A stretch of 50,571 bases of DNA from Burkholderiales bacterium (GTDB lineage: Bacteria; Pseudomonadota; Gammaproteobacteria; Burkholderiales; Burkholderiaceae_D). The DNA is taken from positions 1 through 50,571 of the forward strand of contig JACQDX010000144.1 of the NCBI GenBank assembly GCA_016200895.1. The letters are read 5' to 3'. Made by a program: the position numbers and the translations under genes. Below are positions 42,805 to 50,571 of the stretch, one piece after another. Within the stretch, counting starts at the first letter, position 1, and each line of letters begins with the position of its first letter. Under the pieces are notes generated by a model, which did no database searches, was not told the DNA's origin, and saw only the letters and a list, made by a program, of their open reading frames with translations.

Positions 42805-43605
42805 ATGGAAAAAGCATGGTCATTCTGGTGTGCTGTTGCTCTGCTGCTACCGCTACTGCCTGGTACCTCATGGGCACAAGCCCAACTGCTCAAAATCGCC
42901 ACTGGCGAATTGCCGCCCTATGCCACCGAAAGTCGCCCTGATAAAGGCATTGCCCTGAGCATAGTGCGGCGCGCTTTTGAACTGGAAGGCTATCAGGTTG
43001 AATTTACTTTCCTGCCATGGTCACGGGCACTGGCTGAAAGCCGCGCTGGCAAATGGGACGGCACTGCCTACTGGGGACATAAGCCTGAGCATGATGCGAG
43101 TTTTTTCCTGAGCGACAATGTCATCACCGAGCAATGGGTGTTCGTCTATCGCAATGCCCTTGATTTCAAATGGAAGCAACTGGATGACCTGCGCCCTTAC
43201 CGTATCGCCTTGATACAGGACTACACCTATACACCAGAAATCTGGGCCATGGCCAATAAGGGTGATTTGAAAATGGAAAAACTGCCAAATGATATGGCGG
43301 CATTGAAACTGTTGTTGTTAAAGCGGGTGGATATCGCCCCAATGGAGAGAAACGTCACCTGTGATTTATTGTCAAGGAGCTTTTCCCCGGCCGATGCGGT
43401 ACAACTGTCCGCCCATCCCAAACTGATGACAGAAAGTTTTACCACCCACCTGATGATGTCACGTGGCTTGCCCACCAGTGCGGGCAAGGTCGCGGCATTT
43501 AATAATGGCTTGAAAAAACTGCGTGCCTCTGGCGAATATCAAAAGCTGTCTTCCCAGGTAAATTGTCCGCAAGGCTGGTCTGACGTAGCCAAAGCCAATC
43601 ACTAA
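42805..43605 (+). CDS. Family 3 extracellular solute-binding protein
   Basis: This 266-residue periplasmic protein starts at ATG 42805; an upstream ATG-like frame start at 42718 is inside the terminator region and is rejected. A signal peptide (about 1-25, ending TSWAQA) precedes LLKIATGELPPYATESRPDKGIALSIVRRAFE, the opening of SBP_bac_3 proteins. Further matches are EFTFLPWSRALAESRAGKWDG, in the style of ligand-binding lobes that carry polar amino acids or similar compounds. It lacks a transporter partner and converges on a sensor kinase whose stop is 14 bases away. The ligand is unknown. Confidence 0.85.
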   Translation: MEKAWSFWCAVALLLPLLPGTSWAQAQLLKIATGELPPYATESRPDKGIALSIVRRAFELEGYQVEFTFLPWSRALAESRAGKWDGTAYWGHKPEHDASFFLSDNVITEQWVFVYRNALDFKWKQLDDLRPYRIALIQDYTYTPEIWAMANKGDLKMEKLPNDMAALKLLLLKRVDIAPMERNVTCDLLSRSFSPADAVQLSAHPKLMTESFTTHLMMSRGLPTSAGKVAAFNNGLKKLRASGEYQKLSSQVNCPQGWSDVAKANH

Positions 43606-43619
43606 ATTTCAGCGCTGTC

Positions 43620-45224
43620 TTATTCTGCGTCATTGTCGTGACCTGGAGCACACAAGGGTAGTTGCATGATAAAACTACTGCCTTTTCCAGGTTCACTTTC
43701 TACCCGTATGCTGCCACCCAATACATCACAGACCAGGTTGTAGACGATATTCAAACCCAGACCACTGCCGCCCTGCCCCAGTTTGGTGGTGAAGAAGGGA
43801 TCAAAGATACGCCCCAGATTGGCGTCAGCGATACCGACACCATTGTCATTGACGCTCAATTCCACCGTAGCAGGTTCAATGGCCAGCAAATGCGCCCTGA
43901 TGTCAATGATACCGTTTTCCCGTCCTTCAAATCCATGCAAATTCGCATTATTGATGAGGTTGCTGATGATCTGCCCCAGTAAACCGGGGTAGGCATCCAT
44001 ACGTATACCGACTGGAATATCTATGCGCACGTCATGGACATGACGCCTGATACTAGCCCCCATGGTCAGCATGGTTTCCCTGAGAACTTCATCAAGAAAA
44101 AATACCCGGCGCTGGGCGCTGGTCCTGTCCACTGCCACGCGCTTGAAACTGCCTATCAGGTCTGCCGCACTATGTAAATTGCGTAACAGGATATCGCTGG
44201 CTTGCAGATTATTATCGACATAATTTTGCAGGGCGGCGCGGGTAACACCCTGTGTCATTTTCTTTTTGAATTCGCGGCTCAGGTCATGGATAGTACTGGC
44301 TACCGTCACTGAATTGCCTATGGGTGTATTGAGTTCATGCGCAACACCTGCGACCAGTGAGCCCAAGGCGGCCATTCTGTCACTGCGCTGGATTTCGGCA
44401 TGCGCGCTATTCAAGTCATCGAGGGCTGTACGCAATTCCTGATTCGATGCGTGCAATTCCTTGGTGCGGTCTGCAACCCGTTGTTCCAGCGTGGCATTAT
44501 GGCTGGCTTGCTCGCTCATTAACTCACCCAGACGCAGGCGCATGGAATCCACCCCCAGCGCCAAGCTGCCCAGTTCATCGGGCCGGGCAGCGCTGACGAC
44601 TTCTTCCAGATGCCCTTCACCAAGGCGGTCGATATCGCGCTGCAATTGTTGCAAGGGGCGCATCATGCGCTTTTGAAACAGCAGCCATAACAGGAAAAAG
44701 GAAATCAGCAATTGCACCAGAATGGCAGCGCCACCCTTGAGGAATTTTTTCAAAAATTCCTGCTCCATCCAGTAACTGCTCATTTCTATCGTGACCCGGC
44801 CTATGATGGTGCCATCTTTGCGGATATTGCGGGTTTCGCTGATCAAACCCTGCTTTTGCTCATTAACCTGTTCAGCATGGACAAAACGCCCCAATGCAAC
44901 ATCTTCGACCACGATGCGCACCACATCAGGATTGAGCATGACGGAGTTAACAAAGCTTTGGGCGCTGGTGGCATCAACTTGCCATAAGGGCACAGGCATG
45001 GTTTGCTCCAGCATGCTGACATATTGCTTGAGCGGGCCGCGTACGCGAACCTCATATTCGCGCTCATAACTATCTCTGGCCAGCACGGTACCAAGCAAGA
45101 TGGCGGGAATCAGGATACCCAAGCCTATGCCTAGCACGATGGCCTTACGCAAGGACAAAGTAGCTGAACGCCATCCTGTCTGCTGGTCAGATGATACTGG
45201 AGGAGGTGAGTGCTTGCTGAACAT
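43620..45224 (-). CDS. HAMP-type sensor histidine kinase
   Basis: This 534-residue inner-membrane kinase starts at ATG 45224; the longer frame begins with TTG and is less likely. It has a membrane segment at about 26-48, a periplasmic sensor to about 160, a second segment at 164-185, HAMP, and a long coiled coil (Glu/Leu-rich to about 285). The HisKA motif carries H296 in VAGVAHELNTPIGNSV, a form seen in family-4-type kinases. The ATPase has NLINNANLHGF, DNGVGI and GGSGLGL. There is no adjacent response regulator, so it is an orphan kinase in this window, convergent with a solute-binding protein. Confidence 0.9.
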   Translation of the reverse strand: MFSKHSPPPVSSDQQTGWRSATLSLRKAIVLGIGLGILIPAILLGTVLARDSYEREYEVRVRGPLKQYVSMLEQTMPVPLWQVDATSAQSFVNSVMLNPDVVRIVVEDVALGRFVHAEQVNEQKQGLISETRNIRKDGTIIGRVTIEMSSYWMEQEFLKKFLKGGAAILVQLLISFFLLWLLFQKRMMRPLQQLQRDIDRLGEGHLEEVVSAARPDELGSLALGVDSMRLRLGELMSEQASHNATLEQRVADRTKELHASNQELRTALDDLNSAHAEIQRSDRMAALGSLVAGVAHELNTPIGNSVTVASTIHDLSREFKKKMTQGVTRAALQNYVDNNLQASDILLRNLHSAADLIGSFKRVAVDRTSAQRRVFFLDEVLRETMLTMGASIRRHVHDVRIDIPVGIRMDAYPGLLGQIISNLINNANLHGFEGRENGIIDIRAHLLAIEPATVELSVNDNGVGIADANLGRIFDPFFTTKLGQGGSGLGLNIVYNLVCDVLGGSIRVESEPGKGSSFIMQLPLCAPGHDNDAE

Positions 45225-45541
45225 CGTTGCAGCCAGTCCCGGTGTGAGCCTAAAGCCATATCGGCAGAATTTGTCCAGACAATGGATCCGGACCTGATTG
45301 ATTTGCAACGGAAACCAGTAGCCGGAGTCTCAATGGCATATACCTGAAGGTACTCCGCGTTGCACAAATATTCTACCTGAAATTGATTATGTCTTCTTTG
45401 ATTAGCATTTCACTGTGGAAAATCTGAAAACCGGTAATCCGCCTTTCTCTGCCTGTCTTGATGCAGGTCATGGATAAGGATATCTATAAGCTTAGTATGA
45501 GGGCAAGGAAAATCCCTTCCTCCATCGTCAAAGGAATATCC
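45225..45541. other. Divergent intergenic region kinase / YdcH
   Basis: This 317-base gap lies between the starts of the sensor kinase and the YdcH-type gene. It must contain both promoters. I see no gene, riboswitch or repeat in it. Confidence 0.45.
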
Positions 45542-45790
45542 ATGCAAATAGATCACCATCCTCTTTCCGCTGAATTCCCGCAGTTCAAACAAGCCATACA
45601 TGAACTAAAGGCTGACAATGCCCATTTCGCCAAGTTGTTTACTGAGTATGATGAGGCAGACAAAGCCATTAATCGTGCAGAAAACGGCGCAGAACACCTG
45701 GGAGATGTCGCACTGGAAGGTTTGAAGAAAATACGCCTCAGCCTGAAAGACCAGTTATTCCATATCTTGCAGAGCAGTGCTGCGGCCTGA
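45542..45790 (+). CDS. YdcH family (DUF465) small helical protein
   Basis: This 82-residue protein starts at ATG 45542 behind AAAGGAA; the longer frame from 45458 is rejected. It fits the DUF465 / YdcH family of small helical hairpins: HHPLSAEFPQFKQAIHELKADNAHFAKLFTEYDEADKAINRAE and LKKIRLSLKDQLFHIL. The length is a little above that of typical members. The function is not established in the family. It lies alone between divergent and convergent genes. Confidence 0.9.
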   Translation: MQIDHHPLSAEFPQFKQAIHELKADNAHFAKLFTEYDEADKAINRAENGAEHLGDVALEGLKKIRLSLKDQLFHILQSSAAA

Positions 45791-45826
45791 TCAATGTAGT
45801 CCAGGAGGTTTGGAAACACACAGGAT

Positions 45827-46627
45827 TCAGTTCTGGCGTTTTACTCTGAAAACTTGCTGGTCTTCATAAAAGGCAGCGTCCTGCCTGGGCCACCAGCCGG
45901 GCAAACCCAGCACGGGCAATGGTGTGTAATCTGCTGTTGTCAACGCCTGGCTGGCAAGTTGCTGCGCCACCACGCCGTCAATATGCGCACGCCTGGCGAT
46001 TGCATCCAGCGTGAAATAAGCTGGCTCCACCATCACTACCCAGGTATGTGCAGTGATTGCCTTATAAGGCTGGACCAGCTTTTCCATCAGGGCATGGCCG
46101 AAGCACCAGACTTCGGCACAACGACCGAATTTATTTGCCTGTATGACGAAGGCATCCTGCCATGCATGGGTGCGCAAGGCTGCGATCAGGTCTGTACCTT
46201 CAGCCGTATCAGCAAGAACCAGCAAGGCCGCATTTTCATCAAAGATAGTGGCTGCATCACGTGCCGGGCCGCGTGATTTGCCTATGCCCAAAGCAGCAAT
46301 TTGTGCAGCCTGCAAGGCATTCAACTGCCGTTTGATGGCCGGAAAAGTCAGCCATACCAGGGCATTGAAAAAGTCATGTAGATTCTCACGCGTGGGCACC
46401 AGGCCAGTAGCACTGATATGCGCCTCATAGGCAGCGCCCTCAGGCAGTTCTTCCTGCGTGATGAAGCGTAACGGCAGCTCAAGATGATTGCTCAGCCCTG
46501 CCTGCGCCGCACACTGATTGAGTTGCGCACGCCAGTCGTCTGCGGCCAGCAAGCCTTGTGCCGCGGGTCTTACTGCGGTAAACCAGGCTTGCGACCAGTC
46601 TATGTCATCAAAAAAACGTGTTGTCAT
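45827..46627 (-). CDS. DUF3025 protein, partner of pyrC
   Basis: This 266-residue cytoplasmic protein begins at ATG 46627, 16 bases after the pyrC stop; an in-frame start 54 bases further upstream would overlap pyrC. It matches DUF3025, a family conserved in betaproteobacteria and often directly downstream of pyrC: LRFITQEELPEGAAYEAHIS, NLHDFFNALVWLTFPAIK, LVLADTAEGT and CFGHALMEKLVQPYKAITAHTWVV. No signal peptide or membrane segment is seen. The function is unknown; the position suggests a link to pyrimidine metabolism, which is unproven. Confidence 0.88.
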   Translation of the reverse strand: MTTRFFDDIDWSQAWFTAVRPAAQGLLAADDWRAQLNQCAAQAGLSNHLELPLRFITQEELPEGAAYEAHISATGLVPTRENLHDFFNALVWLTFPAIKRQLNALQAAQIAALGIGKSRGPARDAATIFDENAALLVLADTAEGTDLIAALRTHAWQDAFVIQANKFGRCAEVWCFGHALMEKLVQPYKAITAHTWVVMVEPAYFTLDAIARRAHIDGVVAQQLASQALTTADYTPLPVLGLPGWWPRQDAAFYEDQQVFRVKRQN

Positions 46628-46643
46628 GAAATGCAGACCAGAT

Positions 46644-47708
46644 TTACGCTGTTTGCATTTTCCAGTGCAGGGTTTCACCACTGTTCAATGGCACGATGCT
46701 GGTATCGGCGAACGGTAATTCTGCTGGCATTTGCCAGTCTTCACGCACCAGGGTGATGCTGCCACTATTGCGTGGCAATTGGTAAAAGTCGGGGCCGTTA
46801 AAGCTGGCGAATGCTTCCAGCTTATCCAGTGCACCAGCTTGTTCAAAAGCCTGGGCATACAACTCCATCGCATGCAGGGCAGTGTAGCAACCGGCACAAC
46901 CGCAGGCATGCTCTTTCAAACCCTTGGCGTGCGGGGCAGAATCAGTACCCAGGAAGAAGCGTTTGCTGCCCGAGATGGCGGCTTTGACCAATGCTTGTCT
47001 ATGCGTTTCACGCTTCAGCACTGGCAGGCAGTAATAATGCGGGCGTATGCCACCTTTGAAAATTTCATTACGGTTGTACAGCAGATGATGGGCAGTAATC
47101 GTTGCGGCAATCGGGCCGCCAGATTCTGCTACATAGGCAGCAGCATCACTGGTGGTGATATGTTCAAATACCACTTTTAATTCCGGCATGTCTTTGCGCA
47201 GTGGTTGCATGACGCGGTCGATGAACACGGCTTCGCGGTCAAACAAATCAATCTCGGGATCTGTTACTTCACCATGTACCAGGAAGGGCATGCCAACTTC
47301 CTGCATGGTTTCCAGCGTCTTGTAGCAATTTTTTAAGTCAGTGACACCAGCATCAGAATTAGTAGTGGCACCGGCTGGATACAGTTTCACAGCATGCACA
47401 AAGCCACTGTCTTTGGCACGACGGATTTCGTCTGGCGGCGTGTTATTTGTCAGATACAGGGTCATCAGTGGCTCGAAGCTCATGCCTGCAGGCAGAGCAG
47501 CAAGTATGCGCTCACGATAATCGGCAGCCTGCTCAGTGGTCGTGACTGGTGGTTTGAGGTTAGGCATGATGATGGCGCGGGCAAACTGTGCAGCGGTATG
47601 CGGCAACACACTGGCCAGTGCAGCACCATCGCGTACATGTAAATGCCAGTCGTCTGGACGGGTAATGGTGATTTGTTGTGGGGATGTATTAGCAGTAGAG
47701 GCAGTCAT
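46644..47708 (-). CDS. pyrC: Dihydroorotase
   Basis: This 354-residue enzyme catalyses the reversible cyclisation of carbamoyl aspartate to dihydroorotate in pyrimidine synthesis. It is the short, class II type related to E. coli PyrC. The zinc ligands H22 and H24 lie in DDWHLHVRDG, the carbamylated lysine K108 in HAVKLYPAG, and further metal-site residues in LVHGEVTD and VFEHITT. The catalytic Asp is in FLGTDSAPHAKGLKE. It is the first gene of a pair with DUF3025. Confidence 0.96.
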   Translation of the reverse strand: MTASTANTSPQQITITRPDDWHLHVRDGAALASVLPHTAAQFARAIIMPNLKPPVTTTEQAADYRERILAALPAGMSFEPLMTLYLTNNTPPDEIRRAKDSGFVHAVKLYPAGATTNSDAGVTDLKNCYKTLETMQEVGMPFLVHGEVTDPEIDLFDREAVFIDRVMQPLRKDMPELKVVFEHITTSDAAAYVAESGGPIAATITAHHLLYNRNEIFKGGIRPHYYCLPVLKRETHRQALVKAAISGSKRFFLGTDSAPHAKGLKEHACGCAGCYTALHAMELYAQAFEQAGALDKLEAFASFNGPDFYQLPRNSGSITLVREDWQMPAELPFADTSIVPLNSGETLHWKMQTA

Positions 47709-47850
47709 GGTAGCTCGCAGTGACAGAATACCGGCATTTTACCTTTTCCACCGGTCTTAAGCACCTTACAAGCACTACACAGGAGTATTTCATTCAGGTC
47801 TGAGCCTGAAAAAATATTGAAGTAACAACAATCATCCGGCACCAAATTAC

Positions 47851-48612
47851 TTAATGACATGCGATCAAGGGATCAAGTTTGCCACCAAAACGCTGTAACG
47901 CCATGACCCGCATGATCAGTGCCTGTTCTGGCAAAATTTCCAGGGCGTTTTGGGGTGAAGTTCCCTGCGTCATCAATAAAACTTTGTCCTGCGTGTGTGC
48001 AAGACCTAGTACATGTCCCAGTTCATGCCCCAATGGTTTGCCCACCAGGAAGTAGGGATTAGCATGCCTATCCTGACGCTTCATGAGTACATCATTAAAC
48101 ACCGCTTTACCTGCTGGCAAATTACCAAAAGCATCAGCGACTTTGCCTGTCGGGGCTGGCATGGCGGAGGCAAAAATCACTGTCAACTGATTACGATTTT
48201 CAGTCCAGGCTGGTAGCTCGTTTGTCGGACGGAATCTGAAATTGAAAGTAATGCGTGCCTGTTGGTAATAGCGATTGACGAGTTCAATATAAGGTAGCAA
48301 TTGCTCAGGTTTGTTCCAGATGGCAGAGTCCTTGAAAAACACATCAACACTGACCGCGATGATTTTCTTGCTTTCAGCTTCGCTACAAATTGCTGCATTC
48401 ATTTCGCAAACTGGTTGCTGATCAGGAGAAATTTTGAATGCTCGCGGCAATTCTGCAGCTCGCAGATGTGACCAGTCCAGTGCTTGCCATTGATATTCGG
48501 CAGGCAGCAATTTGCTGCAGTTTTTTGCAGTAGCTTCCGTTGCAAAGTTTGCAGACAAATTTTGTTCCGCACAAAAAACTGTTGAGGCAATCAGTAGCAA
48601 GCAAACGTGCAA
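47851..48612 (-). CDS. Secreted metzincin-type zinc metalloprotease
   Basis: This protein carries the extended zinc-binding signature HELGHVLGLAH (H196, E197, H200, H206 when counted from the TTG at 48612) and a Met-turn-like LLMTQG (M214), the hallmarks of metzincins such as matrixins and related secreted proteases. The frame has no ATG before the domain; TTG at 48612 starts a hydrophobic segment (MHVCLLLIASTVFCAEQ) that could be a short signal peptide, but it lacks a ribosome-binding site. The frame stays open further upstream to about 48699, so the start is uncertain. It is flanked by pyrC and a terminator. Confidence 0.75.
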   Translation of the reverse strand: MHVCLLLIASTVFCAEQNLSANFATEATAKNCSKLLPAEYQWQALDWSHLRAAELPRAFKISPDQQPVCEMNAAICSEAESKKIIAVSVDVFFKDSAIWNKPEQLLPYIELVNRYYQQARITFNFRFRPTNELPAWTENRNQLTVIFASAMPAPTGKVADAFGNLPAGKAVFNDVLMKRQDRHANPYFLVGKPLGHELGHVLGLAHTQDKVLLMTQGTSPQNALEILPEQALIMRVMALQRFGGKLDPLIACH

Positions 48613-48752
48613 TGGCAGATTGAATACAGCGCTGAATTGAACGAATGAGTAAAAGAATGCATAAAATTTGCCTGATGTCTTTGATGTGATTGTGACGCTT
48701 CACAGTCAAAGGCGCAGCAATTTTATTGTATCTGTGCCTGATGCTAGCAGTT

Positions 48753-48800
48753 ACAAACAAACAAGCCCGGCACTTTTCAGTGACGGGCTTGTTTGTTTTT
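48753..48800. terminator. Long bidirectional terminator after the type I secretion-type gene
   Basis: A 15-bp stem, AAACAAACAAGCCCG (48755-48769) with its complement (48784-48798), continues after one mismatch into CACT/AGTG around a TTTC loop. A and T runs lie on both sides. It lies about 85 bases downstream of the repetitive protein's stop codon. Confidence 0.88.
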
Positions 48801-48883
48801 ATAACTTTGCAGCAGGAGATTGCTCCCCCTGCTTTGCTACCGATCTACATCAACTGATTACACCTGCTAATTTTACACACAAA

Positions 48884-50571
48884 TTAAGCGATGAAGTCAC
48901 CAGCGACGATAGAACCTGCGCCAGTGATTTTAACGATAAAGTCAGTTGCATCAACAGTGCCTACAGTGCCACCGATGTTTTGGAAAGCATAAGTACCAGC
49001 TGCTGTACCTGCAGTGACAGTGATAACGTAAGCCTGAGTGTTAGCTGCCAGAGTCGCACCAGCTGCTGTTGCTGCTGTAGCGATGGCTGCTGCCAGAGTT
49101 GCTGTATCAGCAGTAGCGATGGACAACAAGTTCAATGTTGTTGCGTTAGTACCAGTTTTGAACACGTCAGCGCCAGCAACTTTGAAGTTTGCCACTGTAT
49201 CGATATTGGCCAATACTGAATTACCAATAATCGTGTCAGCGCCAGTCTGTGTTGCTGACAGATTGATGGTATCGGCACCAGAACCACCAGTGATCGTTGC
49301 TGTGCCTGTACCTGTGCCCAGAACGTTCAGCGTCTGGCCGCCTGTACCCAGAATGACATTATTGATTGCAGTAGCAGCAGACTTGGTGAAATTCAAAGTC
49401 ACACCAGCACCGTTTTCATTCGTCACGGTCCAGGCAGCATTGGTACCACCAGTGATGTTGACTGTTTCAACACCTGTTACTTTGGCAGACATATCCAAAG
49501 CTGCAGTAACAGCACCAACGTTCAGGATGTCACCAACACCGGCACCACCATTGATGCCATTGGCAGCTACAGTTGCTGTGATGATGGCGTCACCAACGTT
49601 GATTGTATCTGCACCCGTACCACCGATCACCGAGATCAAACCAGCCGCAGCTGTGAAGGTGTTAGCACCATTCGCCAGAGTATAGTTTTCTACTGTGGCA
49701 TTACCAGCGATAGTACCTGCTGTAGAGAACGTGAAGTTATTGGTGCCAGTAGCAGTGATCGATGTGAAAGCTGCATATTGCGCAGCACTCAGAGTAATAC
49801 CGGCATTGGTGGCAACCACCAGGCTTTCAAAACCCGTGATGTTGGCATTGCTGATATTCGACAAATCAACCAGGCTCAAGATATCTGTCGTACCCACACC
49901 TGCTGTGAATGTACCGCTGTAAGTTTTGCCTTCCATGGTCAGGGTATTATTACCTGCACCCAAATTGACATTACCAGCCAGCATGGAGCTGCCTGAGTTT
50001 GCCAGGTAGACGCGGTCATTACCACTACCACCGTTGACCGTAGTTACACCTGCTGTCGCCACGTTGAAGTAAATATCAGAAGCGGTGTTATCTGTTGTCA
50101 GTGTCTTGATATTGGTGATGGTATTACCGCCACCAATAACGATACTGCCGCCACCAGTGAAGGTGATCGTGTCTGTGTCACCGTTATTACCGTTGATGGT
50201 CGTGCCAGTGAAAGCAGCCGCTGCACCAGTGAAGTTATCGCTCAGACCCGCCGTACCATTAAAGACACCGCCAGCCGTCAGAGTGATAGCGCCCAGTGCC
50301 ACACCGCCGCCATTCGATGGTGAAGTACCAACTAAGCCTGGGGTGACAGTCGCCCCACCCGAAACAACAATCGCATTCGAAGTAGTAGCATTATTCACAT
50401 TGCCACCCGTCGCATTCGAAGACGAAGTCACGTCATACACCAGCGTACCACCAGTGATAGAGATAAACGACAAGTCGATGTTGTTCACACCAGCGATGTC
50501 ATCGACTATCGTCAACTGATGCGGGCCTGCACCGCTGAAGGTCAATACCGGACCAGACAGGCTCAAGGCAG
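48884..50571 (-). CDS. Repetitive surface or secreted protein of type I secretion type, C-terminal part
   Basis: Over 560 residues are present and the frame is open to the right window edge, so the N-terminus is missing. The sequence is rich in Gly, Ala, Thr and Asn, low in charged residues and almost free of Cys, typical of S-layer-like or RTX proteins. Calcium-binding RTX-like units appear as GGSGNDRVYL, GGTGADTINVG and GGSGADTINLS. ITLSAAQYAAFTSI and ATDFIVKITGAGSI resemble stretches found near the ends of type I secreted beta-rich proteins. No secretion genes lie within the window. Function could be S-layer or adhesin. Confidence 0.78.
   Translation of the reverse strand, partial: ALSLSGPVLTFSGAGPHQLTIVDDIAGVNNIDLSFISITGGTLVYDVTSSSNATGGNVNNATTSNAIVVSGGATVTPGLVGTSPSNGGGVALGAITLTAGGVFNGTAGLSDNFTGAAAAFTGTTINGNNGDTDTITFTGGGSIVIGGGNTITNIKTLTTDNTASDIYFNVATAGVTTVNGGSGNDRVYLANSGSSMLAGNVNLGAGNNTLTMEGKTYSGTFTAGVGTTDILSLVDLSNISNANITGFESLVVATNAGITLSAAQYAAFTSITATGTNNFTFSTAGTIAGNATVENYTLANGANTFTAAAGLISVIGGTGADTINVGDAIITATVAANGINGGAGVGDILNVGAVTAALDMSAKVTGVETVNITGGTNAAWTVTNENGAGVTLNFTKSAATAINNVILGTGGQTLNVLGTGTGTATITGGSGADTINLSATQTGADTIIGNSVLANIDTVANFKVAGADVFKTGTNATTLNLLSIATADTATLAAAIATAATAAGATLAANTQAYVITVTAGTAAGTYAFQNIGGTVGTVDATDFIVKITGAGSIVAGDFIA

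Overview
The window looks like part of a betaproteobacterial chromosome of the order Burkholderiales, most likely an Oxalobacteraceae member such as an Undibacterium-like bacterium. This placement is inferred from the conserved order dusB-fis-purH-ruvC-ruvA-ruvB, the pyrC-DUF3025 pair, two trimeric-type porins with Burkholderiales signal peptides, the short Fis protein and Coq7. No rRNA, tRNA, CRISPR array, complete insertion sequence or prophage was seen.

Layout, left to right. 1-6.2 kb: the 3' end of an adenylate-forming ligase, an operon for a secreted protein plus a LytS/LytR-type kinase and regulator, an unrecognised membrane protein preceded by five 13-bp tandem repeats, and a type II NADH dehydrogenase. 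6.5-12.8 kb: a housekeeping block for tRNA modification (dusB), Fis, purine synthesis (purH), a GIY-YIG protein, a REP-like repeat cluster and the Holliday-junction genes ruvCAB. 12.8-21.1 kb: a hydratase-family enzyme, two porins, coq7, an antiporter-like protein and a UvrD-type helicase. 21.1-23.3 kb: a MITE-like element, a structured leader with a small ORF, a DapA-family gene and a ClpP-fold periplasmic protein. 23.3-28.5 kb: a TPP-riboswitch-controlled thiamine operon (thiC-thiS-thiG-thiD-thiE) into which a DUF559 endonuclease-like gene, bordered by G/C-rich repeats, is inserted between thiS and thiG.

28.5-39.0 kb is the most striking region. Four consecutive minus-strand genes encode a TonB-dependent receptor, a solitary ABC-type periplasmic binding protein, a 1515-residue hybrid kinase that carries three receiver domains, an Hpt domain, GGDEF and EAL, and a second TPR-GGDEF diguanylate cyclase. 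No transporter permease or ATPase is present, so the set may form an envelope-to-cyclic-di-GMP sensing route (inference). 39.2-50.6 kb: valS, a DUF2147 protein, a solute-binding protein convergent with another sensor kinase, a YdcH-type protein, pyrC-DUF3025, a metzincin-type secreted protease, and the C-terminal part of a long repetitive protein of type I secretion character that runs off the right edge.
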